Part shown: positions 54,664-64,000 of the stretch, piece after piece
Layout of the letters: each line of letters starts with the position of its first letter
Position numbering within the stretch: the stretch's first letter is position 1
Assembly (NCBI GenBank): GCA_963849095.1
Contig: CAWKGA010000009.1
Location: 434,001 to 498,000, forward strand
Direction: 5' to 3'
DNA: 64,000 bases
Source of the DNA: JASHUC01 sp963849095
GTDB taxonomy: Bacteria > Pseudomonadota > Gammaproteobacteria > Steroidobacterales > Steroidobacteraceae
The notes under the pieces: model-generated
What the model was told of the DNA's origin: nothing
Database searches by the model: none
What the model saw: the letters and a program-made list of their open reading frames with translations, nothing else
Position numbers and translations under genes: made by a program

Positions 54664-55200
54664 ATGCGCGCGCTTCTCCTTACCATAACGCTTCTGGCGA
54701 GTGCCGGTGCCCTGGCGGCCACGACCGTCTACACCTGGGTGGACGAGCAAGGCGTCACTCATTTCAGCGATCAGCCGCATTCCGGCGCGGCCAAGTTGCA
54801 AGTCCAGAATGCGCCGACCTATTCCGCCCCGCCGACCCCGCAAGTAGACACCGCCGCGCAGCAGCGCGCGACCACGCCCCGGGCGGAATGCTCCATCGCG
54901 AGCCCCACCGACCAGCAGATGTTCATGAACGCCTGGAGCGTGAGCGGCCAGGTTCAACTGCCGCGGAATCTCCAGGCCGGAGCTCGGGTGATCCTGCTGC
55001 TCGACGGCAAGGTCTTGCCGAACGCCGCATCTCTGAGCGGCGCCTTCACGATTCCGCAGGTCGATCGCGGCGCGCACACGCTCGCCGCCCAGGTCGAGAG
55101 CGCGGGCGGGCAGGTGATCTGCGAGGCGCCCGCCATCACGTTCTTCGTGCACCAGCCGTCGGACCAGGCTCCCAACCCTGCGAATCGGCCGCGCTTCTGA
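54664..55200 (+). CDS. DUF4124 domain secreted protein
   Basis: A 178-residue exported protein. Signal peptide MRALLLTITLLASAGALA, then the DUF4124 motif TTVYTWVDEQGVTHFSDQP near the mature N-terminus, a Pro/Gln/Ala linker, and a beta-rich C-terminal domain (about 80-170) resembling a surface Ig-like or penicillin-binding-protein accessory fold. Function is not established. A DUF4124 gene between glnA and ntrB is a frequent arrangement in gammaproteobacteria. ntrB begins 73 bases downstream. Confidence 0.85.
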   Translation: MRALLLTITLLASAGALAATTVYTWVDEQGVTHFSDQPHSGAAKLQVQNAPTYSAPPTPQVDTAAQQRATTPRAECSIASPTDQQMFMNAWSVSGQVQLPRNLQAGARVILLLDGKVLPNAASLSGAFTIPQVDRGAHTLAAQVESAGGQVICEAPAITFFVHQPSDQAPNPANRPRF

Positions 55201-55273
55201 CGGCCGCGGTCGCGGCGCTTGCCGCAGCTCGCGCGCGGCTCGCCGACACTCCTCCCGCGCGCGGAGGTGCGCC

Positions 55274-56361
55274 GTGAGGCTCGAGGCGAGCTTGCCCTCG
55301 CCGCTCTCGCATTTCGACACCGCGGAGCTGCTCGATGCGCTGTCGACCGGAATCGTCGTCCTCGACCGGCACCTCTGCACGATCTACACGAACGTCGCCG
55401 CCCAGGATCTGCTCGCCTTCAGCATGAATCAAACGCGGGGCCGCCCGTTCGGCGATTTCTGCGAATCCGGCGAGCTCCTCGCGCTGCTCAGGCGGGCGCT
55501 CGAGACGGGGGAAGGCTTCGCCGACCGCGAGCTCGTCGTGAGCCCGAAGGCCGCTCCGCGCGAGCCCCGCATCCTCGACGTGACGATCACGCCGACCGAG
55601 GGGGGCGTGACCGGCACGCACCTGCTCCTCGAGCTCGCGGACGCCACGCAGCGGCTGCGCATATCGCGCGAGTCGGATCTGCGCGCGCGATTCGACAGCA
55701 ACCGGATGATGCTTCGCCAGCTCGCGCACGAGATCAAAAATCCGCTCGGGGGGCTGCGCGGGGCCGCGCAGCTGCTCGCGCGCGAGCTGATCGATGAGTC
55801 TTTGAAGGAGTACACCGGCGTCATCATCAACGAGGCGGACCGCCTGACGATGCTCGTGGACTCGATGAACGGGCCGGTGCGGCCGCAGCGCCGAAGCCTG
55901 ATCAACGTGCACGAGCTCTGCGAGCACGTCCGCCACCTGCTGCGCGGCGAGGCGCCGGACGCCGTGGCGATCGACCGCGATTACGACCCGAGCCTGCCGA
56001 GCGCGATGCTCGACCGCGACCAGCTGGTCCAGGCGTTGCTCAACGTGGCGCGCAATGCGCTGCAGGCGGTCGGGGAGCGAGGCCTCATCACGCTGCGGAC
56101 GCGGGCGCTGTCCAACGTCAACATCGCCGGCCGCAAGCACCGTCTCGCCGCGAGCTTGCAAGTCGAGGATGACGGGCCCGGCGTGCCCGAAGAGCTGCGC
56201 GGCAGCATCTTCTATCCGCTCGTCACGGGACGCGCGAGCGGCACGGGGCTCGGTCTCGCCGTCGCACAGGACCTCGTCATGCGCCACGGGGGCATGATCG
56301 AGTTCACGAGCGAGCCCGGGTGTACCGTATTCACGCTGCAGCTGCCCCTCGAGGTACCGCC

Positions 56362-56365
<4 letters not shown>
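55274..56365 (+). CDS. ntrB: Nitrogen regulation sensor histidine kinase NtrB
   Basis: A soluble two-component kinase of 363 residues that phosphorylates NtrC under nitrogen limitation and is controlled by PII. N-terminal PAS domain (LLDALSTGIVVLDRHLCTIYTNVAAQDLLAFS), H-box QLAHEIKNPLGGLRGAAQLL, N-box NVARNALQA, and G boxes DDGPGVP and GTGLGLAVAQDLV. No transmembrane helices. GTG 55274 is the start. It overlaps ntrC by four bases (GTGA), so kinase and regulator are made together. Confidence 0.95.
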
Positions 56366-57765
<1,400 letters not shown>

Positions 57766-57893
57766 TCCGCCTCGCGGGCGCCGGAGCCGGCTGCCCTCGG
57801 AGACATGTCAACGCAGGCGGCGGTTCGGCCGCGGGAATGGTACGCTTCCGCGATCCTGGCCCAGGCCGGGCATCGATCGAGGGGGCACCGTCC

Positions 57894-59249
57894 GTGAATA
57901 CCGATCCTCGCGAGGTTCTCGCGCGCGCCCGCATGGGCTGGCTGCAGATCACGGCCGTGGTGATCACGATCGGGCTCAATGCGCTCGACGGCTTTGACGT
58001 TCTCTCGATCGCGTTCGCCTCACCGGGCATCGCGGCAGAGTGGCACCCGACCAAGACTGCGCTCGGCTGGCTGCAGTCGATGGAGCTCGCCGGGATGGCG
58101 CTCGGCTCGATCCTGCTCGGTCGCGTCGCGGACCGGATCGGGCGGCGCGCGACGATCCTCGGCTGTCTCGTCGTCATGGCCGCGGGCATGTATCTCGCCA
58201 CGACGGCGGGCGGCATGGCCTCTCTCTCCGCGTACCGCGTCATCACGGGGCTCGGGATCGGCGGCACGCTCGCGGCGATCAACTCCGTCGCGGCCGAGTT
58301 CTCCAACACGCGCACGCGCAATCTTTCGGTCTCGATCATGTCGATCGGCTACCCCATCGGCGCGGTGGTCGGCGGCATCATCGTCACGCAGCTGCTGAAG
58401 GGGCACGACTGGCGCACGGTCTTCTACTTCGGCTGCGCATTCACCGTGCTTTTCATCCCGCTCGTCTACTGGCTCGTGCCGGAGTCGGTCCCCTGGCTCA
58501 TCCGCAAGCAGCCCGCCGGGGCGCTCGAGAAGGTGAACCGCACGTTGAGGCGCATGGGCCACGCCGCCGTCGAGGCGCTGCCGGTGATCACCCCCGAGGC
58601 GCGCACACGCACGAGCGGCGACATCTTCCGGCCCGTGCTCATCGCGACGACGCTGATCGTGACGGCCACCTACTTCTTCCATGTGATGAGCTTCTACTAC
58701 ATTGCGAAGTGGACTCCGAAGATCGTTGTCAACATGGGCTTCACCCAATCGCAGGGCTCGGCGGTGCTCACCTGGGCCAACGTCGGCGGCATGCTCGGTG
58801 GTGCGACGCTCGGATTGCTGTCCCTGCGATTCGATGTGAAGCGGCTCACCATCGGCGCGATGGTGCTCGGGGCGATCGCCGTGAGCCTGTTCGGCCGCAG
58901 TGCGCCGAATCTCACGCACCTCTCGCTCCTTGCCGCCTTCGCCCTGTTCTGCACGAACGCGGGCATCGTCGGCATGTATGCGATCTTCGCGCATGTCTTC
59001 CCGACGCACGTGCGTTCCTCGGGCACCGGATTTGCCATCGGCGTGGGGCGCGGCGGCTCCGTGCTCGGGCCCCCGCTCGCGGGCTATCTGTTCGACCAGC
59101 ACTACAGCCTGCCGACCGTGTCGATGGTGCTCGCTCTCGGCACGCTCATCGCGGCGGGAATCCTCTCCACGCTCAAGATCAGGTCGGACCACACTGCGGA
59201 TCACGATACTGCGGCGACCGCGCTGCCCACGGCGACGACACCCTCCTAG
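57894..59249 (+). CDS. MFS transporter, aromatic acid:H+ symporter (AAHS) type
   Basis: A 451-residue major-facilitator protein with twelve helices. The segment LNALDGFDVLSIAFASPGIAAEW carries the DGxD-type signature of the AAHS family (4-hydroxybenzoate/protocatechuate permeases), and GRVADRIGRRATILG is the loop 2-3 motif. Substrate is inferred as an aromatic or small organic acid; no degradation genes are nearby. GTG 57894 is preceded by GAGGGG at about ten bases; the upstream frame is non-conserved. It is convergent with gpsA. Confidence 0.88.
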   Translation: MNTDPREVLARARMGWLQITAVVITIGLNALDGFDVLSIAFASPGIAAEWHPTKTALGWLQSMELAGMALGSILLGRVADRIGRRATILGCLVVMAAGMYLATTAGGMASLSAYRVITGLGIGGTLAAINSVAAEFSNTRTRNLSVSIMSIGYPIGAVVGGIIVTQLLKGHDWRTVFYFGCAFTVLFIPLVYWLVPESVPWLIRKQPAGALEKVNRTLRRMGHAAVEALPVITPEARTRTSGDIFRPVLIATTLIVTATYFFHVMSFYYIAKWTPKIVVNMGFTQSQGSAVLTWANVGGMLGGATLGLLSLRFDVKRLTIGAMVLGAIAVSLFGRSAPNLTHLSLLAAFALFCTNAGIVGMYAIFAHVFPTHVRSSGTGFAIGVGRGGSVLGPPLAGYLFDQHYSLPTVSMVLALGTLIAAGILSTLKIRSDHTADHDTAATALPTATTPS

Positions 59250-59261
59250 CCGCCCCGGGCG

Positions 59262-60281
59262 CTACTCTGCCTCCGGTTTGATCGGGCGCGTCATGAGCGC
59301 CCGCACGGCCTCGCGAGCGGGCAGGCCCTCGTAGAGGACTTGATAGACTCCGCCGCAGAGCGGCATCTCGACTCCCTCCCGCGCCGCGACGCCTCGCACC
59401 GCCTTGGCGGCGAGATAGCCCTCCACGACCTGGCCGATCTCGGCGCGCGCCTCCTCGACCGTGCGGCCCGCCGCGAGCAGCAGGCCGAAGCGGCGGTTGC
59501 GCGACTGGTCGTCCGTGCAGCTCAGGACCAGGTCCCCCAAGCCCGCGAGGCCCATGAAGGTCTCCTTCCTCGCGCCGAGCGCCGTCCCTAAGCGAGTCAT
59601 CTCGACGAGCCCGCGCGTGATGAGCGCGACTCGAGTGTTCGCTCCGAAGCCGAGCCCGTCCGAGAGCCCCGCGCCGACGGCGAGCACATTCTTGACGGCG
59701 CCTCCGACCTCGACTCCGACGATGTCCGTGGAGATGTAGGCGCGGAAGTTCGCCGACGAGAGATCACGCGCGAGCGCCGCCGCCAGGGCGGCGTCGGGCG
59801 AGGCGACGGTCATGGCGGTCGGCAGTCCCGCGCCGACCTCCCGCGCGAAGGTGGGCCCTGAAAGGACTGCGATCGAGCGGTCCGGGCCGAGGAGCTCGCG
59901 GGCGATCTGATGAGGAAGCTTCCCGCTCTCGGACTCGAAGCCCTTCGTGGCCCAGGCGAGGCGCATGGCGGGGTCGAGGAGCGGCGCGAGCTCCTCGAGC
60001 AGCGCGCGGAACCCCTGGCTCGGCACGACGAGCAGCACGTCGAGCGCACCGCGGACGGCTGCGGCGAGGTCCGAGCCGGCCCTGAGCGCATCGGGGAAGG
60101 CCCCTCCGGGCAGGTACCGCTCGTTGGATCGCTCCTCGAGCAGCGCCGCCATGCGCTTGAGGTCGCGTCCCCAGAGGCGCGTGGGCCTGCCGCTGCGGGC
60201 GAACTGGATGGCGAGCGCGGTTCCCCAGGAGCCCGCGCCGAGCACGGCGATCGGTGCCGCGTGCTTTCTATCCGCTGCCAC
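59262..60281 (-). CDS. gpsA: Glycerol-3-phosphate dehydrogenase [NAD(P)+]
   Basis: Reduces dihydroxyacetone phosphate to sn-glycerol-3-phosphate for phospholipid synthesis. Rossmann motif VLGAGSWGTALA at residue 12, ATKGFE, LSGPTFAREV, GAVKNVLAVGAGLSDGLGFGANTRVALITRG with the catalytic lysine, and GLGDLVLSC are all visible. Length 339 is normal. It is part of the minus-strand rhodanese-grxC-secB-gpsA unit, an order shared with E. coli. Confidence 0.96.
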   Translation of the reverse strand: MAADRKHAAPIAVLGAGSWGTALAIQFARSGRPTRLWGRDLKRMAALLEERSNERYLPGGAFPDALRAGSDLAAAVRGALDVLLVVPSQGFRALLEELAPLLDPAMRLAWATKGFESESGKLPHQIARELLGPDRSIAVLSGPTFAREVGAGLPTAMTVASPDAALAAALARDLSSANFRAYISTDIVGVEVGGAVKNVLAVGAGLSDGLGFGANTRVALITRGLVEMTRLGTALGARKETFMGLAGLGDLVLSCTDDQSRNRRFGLLLAAGRTVEEARAEIGQVVEGYLAAKAVRGVAAREGVEMPLCGGVYQVLYEGLPAREAVRALMTRPIKPEAE

Positions 60282-60308
60282 GGGAGTGCACCGAGCGGGG
60301 CCGGGCCT

Positions 60309-60809
60309 TCAGTTCTTCGTGGCCGTCGGCTGCTGCTGGTCCGTCAGCGACCGCGTGTACAGCGCGTCGAAATTCACCGGCGGCAGCAGGAACTGCGGGA
60401 AGCCCCCCTGCATGACGAGCTGGGAGACAGCGGCCCGCGCGTACGGGAACAGCACGTTCGGGCAGACGCTGCCGATGGCCCGGCGCGCGTCGTCATCGGA
60501 CATGTTGCGCATCACGAAGGCGCCCGCCTGCTTCACTTCCACGAGGAACAGCGTCACATCGTTCTGCTTGGCGGACACGGTGATCGTGAGGACGATCTCC
60601 TTGAGGTCGGCGCCGAGCGGATTGACGCCCGTGTGCAGGTCGAGACTGATCTGTGGATTCCACGCGCCGTCGAGCCGCGGGCCGTTCGGGGCCTCGTACG
60701 AGCAATCCTTGAGATAGACGGCCTGCAGCGACAGCTGCGGTCCGTTCTGATCGTCGCTCCCGGGGCTGGCGGCCGGGGCGCCGCCGTCGCTGCTCGATAG
60801 AATGGCCAT
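60309..60809 (-). CDS. secB: Protein-export chaperone SecB
   Basis: A tetrameric cytosolic chaperone that keeps preproteins unfolded and delivers them to SecA. It has 166 residues with LSLQAVYLKDCSYEAPNGP, the SLDLHTGVNPL strand, FLVEVKQAGAF, and LFPYARAAVSQLVMQGGFPQFLLPPVNFDALY, all characteristic. It starts four bases after the grxC stop. Confidence 0.97.
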   Translation of the reverse strand: MAILSSSDGGAPAASPGSDDQNGPQLSLQAVYLKDCSYEAPNGPRLDGAWNPQISLDLHTGVNPLGADLKEIVLTITVSAKQNDVTLFLVEVKQAGAFVMRNMSDDDARRAIGSVCPNVLFPYARAAVSQLVMQGGFPQFLLPPVNFDALYTRSLTDQQQPTATKN

Positions 60810-60813
60810 GCAT

Positions 60814-61098
60814 TCAACTCCTCAAGGTCTGCGGCCCTGCTTCGAGCAGCCGCTCGAGGCCGCCCGATGCGTCGAGCGCCTGTAAGTCGTCGGAGCCTCC
60901 GACGTGGCTTTCGCCGATGAAGATCTGGGGCACCGTTTGACGGCCGGAACTCCGCCGGATCATCTCCGCCCGGGCCTGCGGCTGCGCCTCGATGTCGATT
61001 TCCGTGTACGGTATTCCCTTCTCCTCGAGCAGCCGGCGCGCGCTCGCGCAGTACGGGCACCAGCTCGTCGCGTACATCACCACTTCCGCCTGGGACAT
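60814..61098 (-). CDS. grxC: Glutaredoxin 3
   Basis: A 94-residue GSH-dependent thiol-disulfide oxidoreductase. Dithiol site CPYC in YATSWCPYCASARRLLEEKG, the TVPQIFIGESHVGGSDDL glutathione-binding cis-proline and loop, and a C-terminal helix. The ATG at 61096-61098 starts MSQAEVVMYAT; upstream frame is non-conserved. It lies 22 bases after the rhodanese gene. Confidence 0.95.
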   Translation of the reverse strand: MSQAEVVMYATSWCPYCASARRLLEEKGIPYTEIDIEAQPQARAEMIRRSSGRQTVPQIFIGESHVGGSDDLQALDASGGLERLLEAGPQTLRS

Positions 61099-61120
61099 GG
61101 CTCGAGCGCGTCCTTCCGGA

Positions 61121-61543
61121 TCAGGTCTTCGCGAGAGGCAGGTTCTCGGCGCGCCAGGCCGGCAATCCGCCCCGCAGGCTGAAGGCCTTGGTGAACCCCT
61201 GGGCCGCGAGCCGCCGAACCGCCGACGCGGCGAGGGATTCCGCGTCACAGTACACTACCACCGGCTTCTCCTTGTGCTTTTTGAGCGTATCGCCGGCCTG
61301 GGCGATCTGGTCGGACGGCAGCTGCCGTGCGCCGCTGATGTGTCCGGCCGCATATTGATCCGCGGGACGAATGTCGAGGACCAGCGCCCCTTGATTCATC
61401 AGCCGGATGAGCTGCTGCGGCGAGATCGCCGCGGCGCTCTGGAAGCGAAGGTACGCCTCGTACGCGACGACGAGCGCGGCCGCCACGACGACCGCCAAGA
61501 CGAGCAGCGGATGATGGGAGGTGTACTCGATGAGCCGATCCAT
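61121..61543 (-). CDS. Membrane-anchored rhodanese-like protein (YibN type)
   Basis: A 140-residue protein with one N-terminal membrane helix (LLVLAVVVAAALVVAYEAYLRF) and a cytoplasmic rhodanese domain: LVLDIRPADQYAAGHISGARQLP and the active-site loop YCDAESLAAS with its cysteine. Possible sulfur transfer or membrane-insertion role; the E. coli homologue lies in the same order beside grxC-secB-gpsA. The ATG at 61541-61543 is chosen as the first before the helix. It is divergent from envC across 50 bases. Confidence 0.9.
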   Translation of the reverse strand: MDRLIEYTSHHPLLVLAVVVAAALVVAYEAYLRFQSAAAISPQQLIRLMNQGALVLDIRPADQYAAGHISGARQLPSDQIAQAGDTLKKHKEKPVVVYCDAESLAASAVRRLAAQGFTKAFSLRGGLPAWRAENLPLAKT

Positions 61544-61593
61544 ATGCCGATAGCCGGGGCGCCCGCCAAAAAAGGGGGCGTAGTATAACGAGC

Positions 61594-62760
61594 ATGTATG
61601 ACGTGCGCCGCTTGGCGGCAATCGCCGCCGGCGCGGCCGCGGCGGTGCTCTGTATCCTGCCCGCGGGCGCCGGAACGCCGAAGCGCGCCGCGACCGAAGC
61701 GCAGCTCGAGGCTGTGCAGGCCGAGATCGCCCGCATTCACAAGCGGGAGAGCCGCGGCCAGGTCGAGGTGAACCGGATGACGCGCGACCTCAAGGGCGCC
61801 GAGCTGGCCGTGGGCGCGGCCCGTGGGGCTCTGGATCAGCTGCAGGGCGAGCGCACCCAGCGCGCTGAGCGGCGCGCGCAGCTCGCCGCGCAGAAGCGGC
61901 AGCGCGAGGCGGAGATTGCCGGCGAGCGCGCCGCCCTCGCGGGGGAGCTGCGCGCGGCCTACCTCATCGGGCGCGACGAGCCCCTGAAGCTGCTGCTCAA
62001 CCAGCAGGATCCCGCGCGCGCCGGCCGCATGTTCGCCTACTACAGCTACTTCGGGCGCGCGCGCGCGGACGAGCTGGCCCGCATCGCCGCGGACGTGCGC
62101 CAGCTCGATGCGCTCGACGCCCAGCTCGCCGGCGAGGAGCAGCACCTCGCAGCCCTCGAATCGCAGCAGAACGAGGAGCTGGGCCGGCTCGAGGACGCGC
62201 GCTCGCAGCGCCTCGCGGCTCTCACGAGCCTCGAGGCTGAATCGCGCACGCGGGCACAGCAGCTGCGGCGTCTGCAGCAGGAGCGCGCCGGCCTCGCGGC
62301 TCTGCTGCACCGGCTGCGGCGCGCCAGCCCCGCGCTCACCCCCGGCAACGATGCCTTCTCGCGGCTGCGCGGAGAGCTCGCCTGGCCGGTCGCCGGCCGG
62401 GTCGCGGCGAGCTTCGGTCAGGATCGAGCGGGCGGCCTCAAGTGGGACGGTTTGCTCATCGACACCGCGCGGGGCGCGCAGGTGAGAGCGATATACCAGG
62501 GACGGGTCATCTTTGCCGACTGGCTGCCGGGCCTGGGCTTGCTCCTCGTCATCGACCATGGCAACGGATATTTGAGCCTCTACGGCCACAACGAGCGCCT
62601 CTACAAGAAGGTCGGCGATCAGGTCGCCGCGGGCGATTCCATCGCGGCGGCCGGCGACAGCGGCGGCAGCCCCCGTCCGGAGCTGTATTTCGAGATCCGC
62701 AAGGGCGACCGCCCGGTTGACCCTCGGCCGTGGTTCAGGACCGCGGCGCCAGGGTCTTGA
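61594..62760 (+). CDS. envC: Murein hydrolase activator EnvC-like (degenerate M23)
   Basis: A 388-residue periplasmic protein. Signal peptide at residues 1-27, a long coiled coil (about 30-240, rich in Gln/Arg/Glu/Ala), and a C-terminal LytM domain. The zinc site is not conserved: the usual HFEIR is YFEIR, and the first HxxxD is replaced by KWDGLLID. This matches EnvC, which activates amidases instead of cutting murein itself. Its location between the rhodanese and a ctpA-type protease matches the E. coli yibN-envC neighbourhood. Confidence 0.9.
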   Translation: MYDVRRLAAIAAGAAAAVLCILPAGAGTPKRAATEAQLEAVQAEIARIHKRESRGQVEVNRMTRDLKGAELAVGAARGALDQLQGERTQRAERRAQLAAQKRQREAEIAGERAALAGELRAAYLIGRDEPLKLLLNQQDPARAGRMFAYYSYFGRARADELARIAADVRQLDALDAQLAGEEQHLAALESQQNEELGRLEDARSQRLAALTSLEAESRTRAQQLRRLQQERAGLAALLHRLRRASPALTPGNDAFSRLRGELAWPVAGRVAASFGQDRAGGLKWDGLLIDTARGAQVRAIYQGRVIFADWLPGLGLLLVIDHGNGYLSLYGHNERLYKKVGDQVAAGDSIAAAGDSGGSPRPELYFEIRKGDRPVDPRPWFRTAAPGS

Positions 62761-62940
62761 GTCACGCCTGCGGCCGCCCGCCGAAATGCTAACTGGCTCA
62801 ACGATCGCGCGGTGGAGTCCAGCGATTATGTCTTCTCGCGAGGCCTCCCGGCGCCGTGTCCAGCGCCGCGCCATTCCGTTGAGCGGCGGCCTCGCACTGT
62901 AGTATCGAAGCGCGTTCGGGCTCGAGGGGTCTTCAAGACT

Positions 62941-64000
62941 ATGTCGATGCGGTCGCACACGCTGGTCGCTCTCGTTGCAGGGGTCGTGATCGGGTTCTCC
63001 GGAGCCTTGGCCACGGTCGTGCTCGCCGAGAGGCAGGCGACCCCGCCGGGCGCTCGCGCCGCGGGCGCCTTGCCCTGGCAGGATGCGCACCTCTTCGCGG
63101 AGGTCTACGAGCGCATCAAGCGCGATTACGTGGACGAGGAGAGCGACCACAAGCTCACGGAGAATGCGATCCGCGGCATGGTGGGCGGGCTCGATCCGCA
63201 TTCCGCGTTCCTCGACAACCAGGAATTCGAGCAGATCCGGCTGAGCACGATGGGCTCTTACCCCGGCGTTGGCATCGAGGTTGCCGCCGTCGGCTCCGCC
63301 GTGAAGATCTTGCATCCGATCGACGGCTCGCCCGCGGCGCTCGCGGGCATCAAGGCCGGTGATCTCATCTCTCAGATCGATGGGGTCCAAGTGGGCTCGG
63401 ATGCGGCAGGCGCGATCGAGAGAATGCGCGGGGAGGCCGGCACGACGGTGCGGCTCACCATCCGCCGGCCGAGCACGGGCGAGGTGAGGGTCTACACGCT
63501 GCGCAGGGCGGAGGTGGCCGTCCACAGCGTCGCGCAGCAGACTCTCGCGCCCGGCTACGGTTATGTGCGGATCACGGAATTCAGCGAGACGACGCCGCAG
63601 GATCTCACCGCGGCCGTCACGGCGCTCAGGCGAAACAATCCGGCCGGACTCAAGGGCCTCGTGCTCGATCTGCGCAACAATCCGGGCGGCGTGCTCGAGT
63701 CCGGCGTCGCCGTCGCGGATGCTTTTCTGGATCACGGAGTGATCGTGACGGCGGACGGCCGTACGCCCGATGCCCGATTCCGGATGGACGCCACTCCCGG
63801 CGATGTTCTCCACGGCGCGCCGATGGTCGTGCTGGTGGATGGCGGCACCGCCTCCGCCGCGGAGATCGTTGCGGGGGCGCTCAAGGATCACGGGCGGGCC
63901 GAGATCATCGGCGAGCGCACTTACGGCAAGGGTACGGTGCAGACCGTCATGCCGCTGTCGCGCGGCGCGCTGAAACTCACGACCTCCCGCTACTTCACGC
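62941..64000 (+). CDS. C-terminal processing protease, S41 family (3' partial)
   Basis: Starts MSMRSHTLVALVAGVVIGFSG, a signal or anchor sequence, and runs off the window end after 353 codons. The order is N-terminal helical region (YERIKRDYVDEESDHKLTENAIRGMVGGLDPHSAFLD), PDZ domain (PGVGIEVAAVG, with SPAALAGIKAGDLISQIDG), and protease core with RNNPGGVL, the Ser nucleophile in GGTASAAEIVAGAL and the general-base Lys in RTYGKGTVQ. The catalytic pair is intact. Likely periplasmic CtpA-like. The gap 62761-62940 after envC holds no other gene I can support. Confidence 0.94.
   Translation, partial: MSMRSHTLVALVAGVVIGFSGALATVVLAERQATPPGARAAGALPWQDAHLFAEVYERIKRDYVDEESDHKLTENAIRGMVGGLDPHSAFLDNQEFEQIRLSTMGSYPGVGIEVAAVGSAVKILHPIDGSPAALAGIKAGDLISQIDGVQVGSDAAGAIERMRGEAGTTVRLTIRRPSTGEVRVYTLRRAEVAVHSVAQQTLAPGYGYVRITEFSETTPQDLTAAVTALRRNNPAGLKGLVLDLRNNPGGVLESGVAVADAFLDHGVIVTADGRTPDARFRMDATPGDVLHGAPMVVLVDGGTASAAEIVAGALKDHGRAEIIGERTYGKGTVQTVMPLSRGALKLTTSRYFT

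Noticed and set aside
61399..63891. An 830-codon open frame opposite envC and the S41 protease
   Set aside because: Same type of antisense shadow; both plus-strand genes have clear signal peptides and domains.

Overview
The window is a GC-rich stretch of a gammaproteobacterial chromosome around the replication origin. The gene orders rpmH-dnaA-dnaN-recF-gyrB, mnmE-yidC-yidD-rnpA-rpmH, glnA-DUF4124-ntrB-ntrC and gpsA-secB-grxC-rhodanese/envC, plus a coxC-DUF2909-SURF1-ctaA-ctaB cluster, point to the Xanthomonadales/Nevskiales/Pseudomonas side of the class. The genus cannot be fixed from sequence inspection alone.

Layout. Bases 1-4.8 kb hold the end of an aa3-type cytochrome c oxidase cluster (subunit III, SURF1, an SCO-like protein, heme A synthase, heme O synthase). 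Bases 4.8-12.4 kb carry a small hypothetical gene, glyoxalase II, an AI-2E-type permease, uvrD and the trkA-trkH potassium system. Bases 12.5-18.7 kb carry pyrF and mnmG (minus), a secreted alpha/beta hydrolase and a two-gene ABC exporter. Bases 18.8-25.1 kb look accessory: a three-gene minus-strand operon (DUF3142 lipoprotein, 720-aa secreted protein, small DUF4157-like zincin), a Fic protein and a secreted NTF2-like protein.

Bases 25.14-41.55 kb form a mobilizable genomic island bounded by a perfect 22-bp direct repeat. A tyrosine integrase lies just inside the right repeat. Cargo is a DUF4143 ATPase, a divergent DNA-binding-like gene, and one tight operon hsdM-hsdS-reverse transcriptase-hsdR-HNH nuclease, followed by MobC, a relaxase and a pRiA4b ORF-3 protein. 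The reverse transcriptase is cut by an IS4-family element with an 11-bp target duplication; removing the element and one duplication copy restores a continuous 499-codon reading frame with PQG and YRDD motifs. This interrupted defence-type RT inside a type I restriction operon is the most notable feature of the window.

Bases 41.6-51.9 kb are the origin-proximal core: mnmE, yidC, yidD, rnpA, rpmH on the minus strand, then dnaA, a probable oriC, dnaN, recF and gyrB on the plus strand. A perfect 35-bp inverted repeat enclosing two further hairpins sits between gyrB and a convergent acyltransferase gene. Bases 52.9-57.8 kb are the nitrogen-regulation block, with a visible sigma-54 promoter and NtrC-like site before glnA. 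Bases 57.9-64 kb hold an aromatic-acid-type MFS transporter, gpsA, secB, grxC, a membrane rhodanese, envC and the start of a ctpA-type S41 protease cut by the window end. No tRNA, rRNA or CRISPR array was recognised.
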